NCBI RefSeq assembly: GCF_014633365.1
Contig: NC_068347.1
Span: 21,722,433-21,786,432 of the forward strand
DNA: 64,000 nucleotides
Source: Diospyros lotus
Taxonomy: Eukaryota > Streptophyta > Magnoliopsida > Ericales > Ebenaceae
Direction: 5' to 3'
Shown: positions 12,301 through 23,900 of the stretch, piece by piece
Layout of the letters: every line of letters begins with the position of its first letter
Numbering within the stretch: position 1 is the first letter of the stretch
Translations under genes and position numbers: made by a program
The notes under the pieces: model-generated
Told to the model about the DNA's origin: nothing
Seen by the model: the letters and a program-made list of their open reading frames with translations, nothing else
Databases searched by the model: none

Positions 12301-12560
12301 GATTCAGTAGAGCGTTTACATCCACAAGTAGAGATGTATCAGGGCATAGCCCGATGTATGAAGGATTGGATAAATATTTTTGCTTCAGAGGTTTGGTTTG
12401 GTGCCTACGTCCGCGATTATAATTGGAATAGTGATTTGTAACGACGATATTCCAATGATAATTACCTGACAAAGTGCCTTTGACCGTGGTGACGATTAGA
12501 CAATTTTTGTTCTAGTGGTTCAGCCTTTTGCCCACGTTCGCCCTTAGAGGTTGCCTTTAA
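9386..12560. repeat. Degenerate ~50-bp minisatellite, split by a solo LTR
   Basis: The motif CCTACNTCYGC followed by an AT-rich spacer recurs with its CCT at 9386, 9437, 9490 and 9537, so the spacing is 51, 53 and 47. It resumes after the solo LTR (9548-12273) near 12310, 12400, 12475 and 12528, with a last stray unit near 12828. A typical unit reads GTTGAAGCGGTTCGGCGAAG then CGCCTGCTTCTGCAATTATA. It belongs to the interior of the 11.9-kb element. Tandem repeats in untranslated parts are known in Tat-lineage elements. Confidence 0.65.
9548..12273 (+). mobile_element. Solo LTR of a long-LTR Ty3/gypsy element, TSD TCCGC
   Basis: 2726 bases, starting TGTAACATCTTG and ending GAGGTGCTTACA, flanked by perfect TCCGC repeats (9543-9547 and 12274-12278). 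From about 10570 to the end it is homologous to the LTRs of the element at 46733-55150, for example GAGTATGCTTGGACACGGAC and GGATATCCGGGCGG. Its first kilobase differs: the purine tract of the other copies is reduced to GGAAGAAGAAGAA near 10252. No coding sequence is retained. Short frames such as 11258-11521 are mirrored in all copies and are simply LTR sequence. Confidence 0.9.
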
Positions 12561-13775
12561 TAAGTGGTTGTCCTTATTTTAAGGATACTAGATAACTTGT
12601 GATGTTGCTTGTATATTTCCTTTCCGAAATCTCTTTTATTCATAATTGTCTATCTTTAAATTCGAGACTATATGAGATGAACCTAAGGGTTTCCATCCCC
12701 TTAGCTCCCCAGTCTAGTTCATAATATTTCATCAAGTTACAACAAAACAGAGGATACACGTTTATATGTTACCCTATAAATATTTTTAACATAGTGGCAT
12801 TTTGTTTTTTCGATTCGTTACAAGCACCTACGTCCGTAGTTTATAAGAAGTTAGCTTTAAGTTAATCATGTCTTCACTTGGCAACTTCTGCTTCCAATCT
12901 TGGAATAACTTGAGTAGCGTTCCTGGAACAATCGACATAATGTTGTGCGGCCTTTTGCCTTCAAAGCGCTTATGACCTTCTTAGTCTATCGATTGCCTAG
13001 CTTGTCTCACATGGGGCCTTAAGTGAGCTAGGGTGGAATTTCTGGCAAGAAGTGGCCGATGCTACGACATAAGTAGTTGCAGAAAAAGGCTACCGCAGAT
13101 ATGTCTTCTTGGATCGACAGTTCAGCTTTTGTAGAGTCGCTGTAGAAGGTGCTAATAATTAATCTTATCTCGTCGGCACTTCGTGCAGCTTTACAACTCC
13201 TACCTCCACTTGAGTTGGTAGGCCATCATTTGTTTTTGAAACTCCCTAAACTTGGAAAAAATATCCGAGGAAGCTGGGAAGTCCGGGAAGGTGCTTCTTG
13301 GGCTTATTGAATGCTCTTGTAGACATATCTCAAGAGGTCTTTTTCCAGCAAAAAAGGCATTCACAATCTTCATTCTTCACAATAACACTCCTCCACAAGC
13401 GCCGACATTACTAGGAAGAACGATCCCTGGCCATCAAATTCAAGTTCGATAATTGATGTGCTCCCTAACTTGGTTTTCATCAACAGGGGGACCATCCTCC
13501 TCACTTACCACTTTCTTTGACTATGTCCCTGCTTTAAAGAACAACATGGATGGGGATCAGGGACACAGGGTGGGGAGGTGTGCTCTTCTCCCGAGGGCCG
13601 ACGTAATAGCGAGAGAAAAGTCTTGGAAGGGTCATAATAGCAAGAAAAAAGCCTTTCAAATAGCTCCCCAATGCCTTTCTAGAGGATTCGGAGCATGGCT
13701 CACTAAGAGGCACTATAGGATGAAGCAAGAACAATGCATTTTTGTAGAACGAACCCATAGACGACGCCAAATTAT

Positions 13776-14576
13776 TGTTGTCAAACTACAACAATTAAGT
13801 TTATTTGTCTAGAATCAACCCAAGTAGAGTCCTTCACCAAAAGTGAGGGTCTAAGATATTGCTAGCGAGGTCAACTGGGCTTGAATCAGGTTGAAGCTAG
13901 ATGGGTGGTCTTCGAGGCCTTCGGGACAGAATGTCCGGAAAGGCTTTTGGTGAGTAGATGATAAAGGGCCTCGATGGGCCTTTGGGAAGCAAGGCTTCTA
14001 GTCAAAAAAGCACACGAGAGACTCCTTCACACGGGCCCTCCGATCCCTAAGTCAGACAACAGTCTGAGAGAAATATCCAAAGTCTGTATATGAATGGCTA
14101 ATGTAAGATGTATGTGGCATGCAGATATTTTGTGTCCTAAAATGAAGGGTGTATAGTTTCTTGGATGGGTTGTATAGAGAGATAACGTGATGGCCGAATG
14201 GCTCGAGAGAGAGTTAGGAGAGAAATTCGTCGGCCAAAAGATCTATTCATCTTTGAAAAGGCACATATTTATAAACGAGCTTGGTAGTACCCACTGATGA
14301 CTCTTTCAATAAGTGCATAAAGAAGGTCGAAGGGTTTGGAGACGTCTTCGAGAAGAAGCACCTCGATGGCTATCTCCGAGTGGCCCGAAGAGGTTTCGAG
14401 GCCACCAATGGCTTGGGTCCGAGAGACTAGAAAGGTGTTCTCGGATTTGTGCAAAATGAATAAGACCAAACTATTTCCTGGGGGGCCAAAAGGCTATTTT
14501 CCTAGACTCTTTGAGAAATGAATCATCATCGAGAAATTGCTCAAAACTTAGGAAAATTTTAAGGCACGCCACAACA
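13776..14576 (-). repeat. 5' LTR of the minus-strand 11.9-kb element
   Basis: Partner of the LTR at 2697-3538. Read on the minus strand it begins TGTTGTGGCG and ends GTTTGACAACA, followed at once by ATAATTTGGCGTCGTC, which resembles the TGGCGCC-type primer-binding sites of plant gypsy elements. A TTTATAAATAT box is on the minus strand near 14270. Confidence 0.75.
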
Positions 14577-15151
14577 AATACACATTATTTTTAGTTTAAA
14601 AATAATTTTGTTAATTAACAAAAAATATTACAAAATATGATATATTTATTATTAATTAATAAAAATAATTTTAAATTAAAATAACATGCAATAAAAACAC
14701 ATTGCTTGAAAATAAGATATATGGTATACCTTAATCATTATCTTATTATTAGCATTACCTAAAAAAGAGATATGTTAACCTGTGTTTTTAGGGTAGTTAT
14801 TAAAGTGCATTTTATTTTAAGATAAAGTTTTATAATTACAATTATTTTCAACAGTCAAACACATATATTAATTGGTAAAATATTTTAAAATATAATGTAT
14901 TTATTATTAACTAATAAAAATATTTAAGTGCTAAAAGAATATACAACTATTACACTTTATTTCAAAATAAAAAAATATATTAAATGGTTAAATCAACCCT
15001 AAATGCACATTATTTTTTTATTTTTTTATCATCAAAATAGTTTTATTGACTAGTGATAAATATATCATATTTTGGATTATTTAATCAATTAGTAAAATTA
15101 TTTAAATATTAAAAATAAAATATTTATATTACTATTTGATAATTATCTTTA
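14577..15151. other. AT-rich intergenic DNA, no gene seen
   Basis: Stop-dense and strongly AT-rich. Short imperfect repeats of the ATATATTTATTATTAATTAATAAAAAT type suggest old MITE remnants, without definable ends. Confidence 0.5.
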
Positions 15152-15388
15152 GGTAGTATTTGTTAACTAATATATAAATTGAAAAAACTTAGATATATAT
15201 GTAAAACATTTTAGAGAAAATTATTTTCTATTGTGTTTGTTAAATTTATCTAAAAAAAAATTATGTGACTTCTTATCTTGTACTATTTAAATAAATTTAT
15301 TTCTTCTCTATTTGGATAAGTTATCTTAGACCTTACAAATAAGTTATCTTGAAACAACCTTATTTTACTCATTTTAACAAATGTTACC
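15152..15388. mobile_element. MITE, GGTAGTATTTGTTAA family, copy 1
   Basis: Starts GGTAGTATTTGTTAAC and ends TTTTAACAAATGTTACC, an imperfect terminal inverted repeat. The inner phrases TTTTCTATTGTGTTTGTTAAAT and CTTAGACCTTACAAATAAG recur in the copies at 40543-40914 and 42772-43142, and more weakly at 55790-56134. Non-coding. Confidence 0.7.
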
Positions 15389-15400
15389 TTCAAATAAAAA

Positions 15401-15789
15401 AAGGTAAATTATATAAAATCTCCTTATACTTAGGGTCATATGCAACTTACTTATCTGTATTTTTGATTGCACCAAAAAACTCTCCTTACGCTTTCTAAAT
15501 GTTGCAATCAACCACTATTTGTTATTATCATACAAAATTTTGTGTAATAATTTACATAAAAAATATAAAATTCTACATACACAATTTTGTATACAAAATT
15601 ATATATATCAATAAAATATAAAATTTTGCGTTGATCAATTAATAAATTATATAAAATTCTGTGTAATAGTAATAGATAGTAATTAATTATAATATTTAAA
15701 GTGTGTAAGGAGATATTTTAGTATAATAAAAAATATAAGAGAGTAAATTACACGTAACCTTAAGTAAAGGTGTTTCATATAATTTACCT
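15401..15789. mobile_element. Mutator-type MITE with 9-bp target duplication
   Basis: 389 bases with long terminal inverted repeats: the left end AAGGTAAATTATATAAAATC pairs with the right end GTTTCATATAATTTACCT, and similarity extends about 45 bases inward. The direct repeat AAATAAAAA flanks it at 15392-15400 and 15790-15798. The 9-bp duplication plus long inverted repeats fit a non-autonomous Mutator-like element. The interior is AT-rich and itself partly self-complementary (ACAAAATTTTGTGTAAT types). Confidence 0.8.
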
Positions 15790-15798
15790 AAATAAAAA

Positions 15799-18560
15799 TT
15801 AACCCACTCATGTTGAGCTCACTTTAATCAATGATGGAAACTATTGAGATGAGTTGAAAGGGCAATTTTATTCGGATTTTCCCCGCGGCGGGGGGCAACC
15901 CTACCGCGTCCGAGAAAGTGCGGCTCTGTCTGTGTTTATGTTATGTTACCGTTGGATCCAATCAATCTTTTTTTTTTTTTTTATTAAAAGCCAGTGCCGA
16001 GGCCTTTCATAATTGCACAAAAAGCACGTCTGAAATCTAATAAAGTTTCCCACGGCTGTCACGCATAACAATCACAAACCATCCCAACCCATACAAATGA
16101 AACTAAATTTATTGTTATGATGTATATTTATCAATTAATTCATGTATTTGCAGGCTGGCTGGTAAGGTCAATTATTAATTAATCTAACAAGACCCTTATT
16201 AATTAAACAAAGGCCAATCAATCAATAATAATATCTTCAAAGGTGATCGATGTGGCCGTGCTTAATTACTTATATATATATATCAATATCATGTGACTCA
16301 GAAGTGGTCATCCCCCCCTCACCCACATCCATGTATAATTTTCCTTGCTTTGTTCATCTTCTCATAATTTCCTTGTTTCGTTCAACTTCTGATCATTAAT
16401 ATCTGTGTACTTTCATTTTCATCTGGTGGTGGGTTAGGTCGACAGTTGCTCCCTCCCTCCCTCCCTCCCTCCCCAACCATCAACATCTCATTTTCTTATT
16501 TTCTCACTCACCCCATCATTTTACTATATTACAATATGGTAAAAAATTATTTCATTATATATCAGTCACTATTATTCAACACTAATACGGGCATAATGGA
16601 TATAAACAAGATAAGGTAGATTGGATTAGATTAGATGTACAATCATGTAAAAAACAATAATAAGGGAAGGGAAGACCGATCCCAACAAAACAAAATGAAT
16701 TATAAAATAAAATGCCAAACGAATCATAATCTATTTAGTCTGTGCATGTGATGTACAGTATCATATGTCATTTGGTACAAATATCCTTTAATTTACATAT
16801 AAAACATGATGTATTCCCAATTTATCCTCTTCAAGATTCGCCTCAATTGGCAGCTCACTTTGAAGAAGTCTTGTTGTTTTTGCGAGTCTTTGACTTGAGG
16901 TGATTTTATTTATTTAATATAAAGGAAAGTGGTTGAGTTTTTAATGTGAAGGGAGAGACAAGTTGCAAGGCACATTCAATATTCATTCAAGAATAAAGGT
17001 TGATTCATTCCACGAACACCGCCTTGGAATCCACGTCAGCATTTATTGGTCAAGTTTGAAGAAAATTGCCCAAACACTCCCTATGATTTGGACCTTTTAC
17101 CTAGACAACCCTTACAGTTTGTTTTTAGTCAGATAGGTCCTTCTACTTCATCTACGTTGCGAAATAACCCTTTTATTATAAACAATGTCAATTTATAATT
17201 AATCAAATCAAATTTATCTTTAATTTTAACCTAATTAAGAAAATAAAAAATTAAATACCACTTAAATATTAAAAAAAAACCTTAGTTTCTACCGATCATT
17301 GTTTCATTCTCCATCTTCCTCTTCTTCTTTCTATCATCATTATTTTTTTTTATTTGTGTAATTTTTTCATATGTATACCCAATTTATATTATCCTCATCT
17401 TCTATCATTATTCCTTCATTTATTCTTGACAAAGACGATGAAACTAATGATTTCGTTATTTGACAAAGACAATGAAGTAATCCATGATTTCCATTGATTA
17501 ATTTGAGATCAAATAATAAATTTTTAGAGAAAGAAGAAATCTACGTCAGGGATTTAAAGATGGTGATGAACTATGTGCATATATACATATGTTTGTGGAA
17601 AAATATTATATTTTAAAAGCAAAACAATACCAAATAAACTCTAAAATTAATGATACTTAAACTCAAATTTGGATCACGTTGTCACTATTGTACCAATTCG
17701 TGAAGTACATTTATGTTGATAGTATAAGTAATAATTCATGCCATTCTAAAATGTCCAATCAATGGTGAGTAACAACTATTGATTATGTAAATTATGGATT
17801 TAGCTCTTCTCATATTATTAGATCATATTATTTTAATATTAATTTTTAATTAAAAATGGAGAGTTAAAATTTAATTAATTATTAAAATATATTTCATCTT
17901 TTTAAATATATTATCTTTAATTATTAATCAAAAGTTGATATTAAAGTAATTAAACGTGATTTTTTGCTCCGCATGGAGGGATAAATATTATATTGTTCAC
18001 ATTAAATATATGTTATATTGATGTGGATAATATAATATTTCATTTAAAATAATATGGGAGGAGATTGAACCATAAACTTATAAATAAAGACTTACTTTCT
18101 TAGTAAAACGTTAGAAGACGCAACACAATTAAGTTAGAATTCAATCCAATCAAAATTTAAGTCAGCATTAGTCAAATAGTTAAAAAAATTTGGGGTAAAT
18201 AACGAAATGATAGCGTAACTTGCCCGGAGTTGCCAAGTGACCCAATCCATGGCCTTTTGCTCCTTCGATTGACTTTATATTTCCACTTTTGTCCCTGTCC
18301 CTTTCGGACAACAAAATACGTTCGTTTCGTTTGTCCAAATATACAGACGGTTACCCATATAACATACCAAATACCAAATTCGCAAGGGTATTTTTGGGAA
18401 CGACTGTATCTTCTCGTCCAAGGCGGGGTTCATTGTCCAAACGGCGACTCACGGAATTTAAAAACAGCATAAAAAAAAATCCACTGCGACCGATACCAAG
18501 CTGTTTATCCGCGATGGCCATTTCCAATTGCATAGTCCGCAAATTCCACGACACGTGGCC
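15799..18560. other. Intergenic DNA upstream of the kinase gene
   Basis: No gene is recognised. It contains a short GC-rich spot (CCCCGCGGCGGGG near 15880), a CCCT microsatellite (about 16449-16472) and phrases such as CACTCCCTATGATTTGGACC near 17070 that resemble ends of common plant Mutator-type MITEs. A long frame at 18289-18894 lies over the promoter and presumed 5' leader and has no recognisable domain. Confidence 0.5.
16449..16472 (+). repeat. CCCT microsatellite
   Basis: A run of about six CTCC/CCCT units in intergenic DNA. Confidence 0.85.
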
Positions 18561-18599
18561 GAACGTAATCTGCAGTAGTGTGGAACCGCCGTACCGGAA

Positions 18600-19823
18600 A
18601 TTTGCCCAAGAACCATTCTACAAGTATACACCAACATTTCTCTGCATTTTCCTTCATTCCGACAATTCCTCCGTCTGGTCGACTTCAGATTTCATTTTCT
18701 GCTCTCTTGCTCTCCTGCTCTCCTGCGTGGCTTCTCGCCGGGAAGTCTTTCGGCGAACACTTGTCCGTTTTCTCCGCTTCGGAAAATCAGCAACTGTTTC
18801 TGAACATCATTCAACGGGTAAACCTATGATTCCCACCAATTTCTTCAATGCCTTAGTTTCGGCAATTTGTTCTCTTTTTTTTTTTATTTTTTAGTCTTGA
18901 TCTGAACTTTTCTCCAGTTTGTTTGATTTGCGGCCGAATTTTCATTTTCTTAACCCTCGGCCTGGACGCCGATAACATCGTAGGAAGAAACGGAATCTGG
19001 AACTGTTCACTGGTCAGTATTATGCTTCACGTTTGTTTATTTGGCTGAAACTCCTAGCACTGTTGTTTTCCGATGGATATTTTTTTAACTACTGTCTGTC
19101 CTATATTTTCTTGTCAACCGAACAGAGCATATTTTGATTTATGTTTGGTTCATTAAAAGACTTTTCGGTCTTAGTGTGATTGAAAAAAGGCGGATCAGAT
19201 CAGTTGCATTTGTCGTTTTGGACCTAAATAGTAAATAGAACGAAGCTTTGGACTGCATATGCTGCAATAGTAACAATTCACGAAACGCTTGTTATTTCCC
19301 AGCTTGGTATTGGCTTCAGAACTTTCCAGTTTGTTTGACTAATTTATAGGTTAAAATTTTGTGCAAGTTTTTCGCTTTGCAGGGTTTTGTTATGTTTGAT
19401 GTTGAAATTACCATATAGGATCTGCGAGAATACTTTTCCTATCGGAATCTAGAATATTCTTTAATTTGTTAATCTCTACTACTTTGTTCAAACTGTTTAT
19501 TTCGTTTTCTGCCAGCAAGAGTTGATTCTTTACTCTTGCTTTGGGGCTGGATATGCCATCCCATAGAGCTTGAGTGTTGTCTGGAAAGCATCCCTTCAAG
19601 TCTGGGCTTGTCTTTCAATAGCTCTGTGCTGTTCCTTTTGGCAACTAAGGCCTAAACTTGTTGGCTAAAACGGGCCAAAAGGAAAAGGAATTTAGAGATG
19701 GTAATTATGTGGAAAACAAATGGCACTAATTATTCAGTTTTTGCTTAGAAATGATTCAATATTTTTCAGGTTTCACAATGGACTGGCTTCTCGAATAACA
19801 AATAATTACTCACAAGCAAGGAG
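18600..19823 (+). promoter_or_regulatory. Kinase gene 5' leader with likely intron and a short uORF
   Basis: The sequence becomes richer in GC and C/T around 18500-18900, as expected near a transcription start. A donor-like CGGGTAAAC (18820 area) and an acceptor TTTTTCAG ending at 19769 suggest a 5' UTR intron. In the exon that follows, an ATG at 19778 opens a six-codon upstream frame (MDWLLE) ending with TAA at 19796-19798, 25 bases before the main ATG. Start site and intron are inferred from signals only. Confidence 0.5.
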
Positions 19824-20879
19824 ATGAAAGGAGAATCATCTGGACTGATCATTGGCATCTCCATTGGGGTGGTAATTGGAGTGCTTTTGGCCATATTTGC
19901 GCTGTTCTGTATTAGGTACCATAGAAGACGCTCGCAAATTGGGAATAGCAGTTCTCGGAGGGCAGCAACCATCCCCATTCGTGCTAATGGTGCTGATTCT
20001 TGTACGGTATTATCAGACTCATCTGTTGGGACAGAATCACCCAAAATATCTGGGCAGAATGGCATGTCTTTGTGGCTTGCAGTTGGAGGACTTAAAAAAA
20101 ATGTGGTTTCTGCATCAGGAATACTTGAGTACTCATACAAGTATGTTTTCTTGGATAACCTGTTAGACTAACATGAATGGTGCCTGATATAAAATTTCAA
20201 TCTTTCCTGACATGGATGGTGTTTTCTGATGAAAATATGGTATGCTTTTGAAGATCAAAAGGTTGTTGAGAGGCTGATTTCTTATCATTGCATGAGAATA
20301 TCTTATATATTACTTTAATATCAAACATAATAGTTCCATGTAGAATGTAGAATTGATTCTTAAAAATGGATGTTTACCCAATTCCTAGGCCATCAAACAT
20401 TATACATGAACCAAAAGGAAAGGACAGGGGTTGTCATGCGGCATGAAGATGATGGATTTACAATGAATATGACTAGAAGTTCTTAACCCATCATTGTCTT
20501 CTCTATTTCTTCACTGGTTGATTTTATGGATAATTTGATCTTTAAACCTGTGGGAGAGAATTATGTATTACTAGATTTGCAACCTCTGGAGTTGGAATGC
20601 CAACAAGGTTTGAAATATTACCATGAGATTCAGACAATATATTATTTAGTTATTGTTTGTAGTATTTAAATTGTTCTCTTTCAGATGTCTTTTTTGGAAC
20701 TTTGGATATTGTAGATACTTTAATCTCTCTCTCTCTCTCATAAGCTTGAATTATTAGTTTTTTTCTTTTGTCTGCATAACCTTAAACCACCGAAATATAA
20801 CAAATTAGCACGAGAATATTACGAAATAGAAAAACTAAAGAATATATATATACATGTATAAAGACACACACACACACTC

Positions 20880-20917
<38 letters not shown>

Positions 20918-23900
20918 ATATGATAACATATGCAGTACTTCTTTTCCTTTCATTTCTTACCTGTGTTTCTCTTGATATCAAATCAGGGATCTGCAAAAAG
21001 CAACTTGTAATTTTACCACATTGATTGGTCAAGGGGCATTTGGTCCTGTGTATAAAGCTCAGATGTCTACTGGTGAGACAGTTGCTGTTAAAGTGCTTGC
21101 AACTGATTCCAAACAGGGAGAGAAAGAATTCCAAACAGAGGTTAGTGGTGTTATTGTTTTAGGCACATGATAGTCAATTTCTTTTCTACACTCACGGATT
21201 TGAGTTATGGTAAACATATTTGGTTATTTAATAGCTAGTTAACATGTCATACTTGAATACCATCTTGAGAAGAACTCACTATTTTTATTATAAGTATTTT
21301 GGTTGATAGTTTCCTGAGGACACTGTAATGGGACCATAAAATTGGTCAACAATTTTCAGCACAAGCTCCAAAAAATAGTAATTTGAACTTAGCTTGCAGC
21401 CAGTGTTTTTCTAAGAGTTATCATAGGTACATTTGTTACAACATTTTGAAATATATGAAGTGCCTGTTTTCTACTTGACATAACATTGGGTATGAATAGA
21501 TCATACAAGTATTTGTCAAATATGCCAGAGATCAAAATTATATCCGTCCTCCATGTCCAAGAACTACTTTTTTCCAAATGAATATATTTGATGAATAGCT
21601 ACCACTGGTCCATATCAACATGAGAATATTACATAGCCAATGGTGAGATGTGGAAGAAAAAAGTGAATATTTTCACAGTTTGCAAAATTTATATGTAACA
21701 AAACATTTTTTTAAGTAGGATCTTTGAGGGAGAACCAAGGTAGGAAAAGAAGATGAGAAGGAGGATCAAGAATAAAGACGAATAGGGGAGGAGAGAGCCC
21801 AAGCTCTTTCAAATATTTCTATTTAGTCTCAAGAAACCTTATCAGGAAACTGTAGTTTTGGATTACACCAACCTGCCATATTTCTAAGTTTGATAAAACT
21901 TTAGAACAACTAGAACTCTTTTAAAACTAATCCTATCTAATACGTTAACCTATTACCACTTTTTTTTTTTATTTTTTGGTAAATAACCTATTATGACATT
22001 TTATCACATAATCTATTAAAATTCCTAATAAAACTAAAATGCATCTTAATAAAATCAAAGAATCCTAATCTAAATGGATGAAATCCTAACACAACTAGAC
22101 TTATAAAGTTCTAAAACAACTAGAACTCTTGACCTCATGTCCTTGTCATGTTTCTTTTTTCAAGTTCTGAAAATAATCCCTTTTTCAACTTCATGTTGCT
22201 TCTGATGGTCAAAGCATTAATATCAGAATTAATAAATTACTTACCTTTCGTCTACGAATTTCTTGTTGCACATGAATTAGGATGTCAGAAGATGCAAAGG
22301 TGATTTAGAGCCCAAAATAGTAATAATAATAATAACCATGGAAAAGGAATTGAAATTTATTGTATAAATTTTTTGAATCTACTGTTAATTAATTTTTTGA
22401 GGTTGCAATATTTGGTGATGGAGAGTTTACACCATAATTTGGTTGAGTAATGTTTCTCTCCAAGTCAGTGGGGAGAAAGTTGAAATAATTCAGAAGACAA
22501 CAGTCAGAGCCCATCAGAGAACTTGTATTCACCACTCTGACATTTGCTCAAAAGGAACAATTGAAACTTAAGCAACCTAAAGGCTTCCTCCATTAGGATA
22601 CCTGTGCAGGTGTAACCCACTGTTGAAGTATTATTAGATCTCAGAGTATGTCAGTTTCTGAATGGTTATGATTGGAAATAAAATAGAAGAGGACAATAGA
22701 CACCATGCACAACTGGATCAGTGCTAACATTATGTCGCTTACACTTGCCAAGTGGTGAGATATTTTTCATTTTTATTTCTGCCCTAGTCAAGCTTATTCC
22801 AAATTCCTGGTTCGGAAAAGCTTTTCTTCTTTCATTGTACCCTGGAAGTTGTTTAGAAGGTTATCTGGTTTTTCTAAGAATACATGTTTTGACTGGGATA
22901 TTAGGTTGAATTTTAAAAAAGTTGTTGAATCTGGTCATCCTCAGACTGAGGAGAGAAACAAACAAAGATTTAAGAAAATCCAACTATTTCAAATTAGCAG
23001 AATTCACTTTGAAGAAAAATTTCCTTCATATCTGCAATCTGCACATTAACCATCTTATGGAACTCACACCGACTTAAGGGGGAATTTCTTGCTGTGCTCG
23101 TCTGATTGACTTTATCCTATTTAAATGTATCTTAAGACTAGTAATTTTCCATGTTGTCTATAGAAGATGCCACTGAATTCTCTTTGGACTTGAGATATAA
23201 TCTATTTTGTTTTTTGTCAGGTTATGTTATTGGGAAGGTTGCATCACAGGAACCTTGTGAACCTGGTTGGGTATTGTGCAGAAAGAGGCCGGCATATACT
23301 TATTTATGTCTACATGAGTAAAGGCAGCCTGGCTTCTCATTTGTATAGTAAGCTGGCAATGAACTCTATCTATATCTATAGTTTTACTTGCAAGCAGTAG
23401 TGACTACATATTTTATATTATTTTTTTCCCTGGAATGCTGTCCAGGTTAACCGCAACCTTGCATGTTTAGAAAGTTAGAAATGTTTCTTTGAAATATGCT
23501 GGCATAAATTGTAACTCAATGTGTATGGTTGATATGATAAATGGTCATAAGGAAATCTAAAATTCTAGATGTGCTATTCTTGGTCAGAAAAAGTATGGTG
23601 ATTTAAACTTTTGCCAGTTTCCTACATATTCTAGATATACTGCTATATTTAACCTGAAAATTTATGGTGATTTAAACTTTATAAATTTCATTCATTGCAC
23701 CCAGCTTATCTACAGAAGCTTTCAACCATGTGTTATTTATTTACATTTTATCCTACACTTACTAGACAGTGCATCATCAAACCTCCCTGACTTTCTGAAA
23801 GTCTTCAAGGACTAAACTGGACCTGGATATGGAAATTGGGCTCTCAAAATTATCAAATGGTAGTGGCTTTGGTCTTTGCAGCTCCAGGATTCGGTAACCT

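Larger units (their letters stand above)
2697..14576 (-). mobile_element. LTR retrotransposon with nested insertions, Tat-lineage-like
   Basis: Two related LTRs bound this 11.9-kb element (2697-3538 and 13776-14576). Three features place it on the minus strand. TATAAATA-like boxes occur on the minus strand in both LTRs (near 3211 and 14270). A primer-binding-like TGGCGTCGTCTATGGG follows the right LTR on the minus strand (about 13754-13769). A purine run AGAGTGGGGAG directly precedes the left LTR on the minus strand (about 3542-3555). No convincing gag-pol is left. A decayed frame lies on the + strand (3841-7790), antisense to the element, as known in Tat-lineage Ty3/gypsy elements (Retand, Grande, RIRE2). 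Nested inside are a solo LTR (4703-6053), a Cassandra TRIM (7882-8520) and a gypsy solo LTR (9548-12273). I found no clean 5-bp target duplication at the outer ends. Confidence 0.7.

Noticed and set aside
2697..14576. Plus-strand orientation for the 11.9-kb element, from its + strand frames
   Set aside because: TATA-like boxes, primer-binding-like site and polypurine tract all lie on minus; the + frames fit the known antisense genes of Tat-type elements better.
18289..18894. 201-codon open frame upstream of the kinase
   Set aside because: It lies over the promoter and presumed leader, has no recognisable domain, and ends in a poly-T run. GC-richer DNA near transcription starts often gives such frames by chance.
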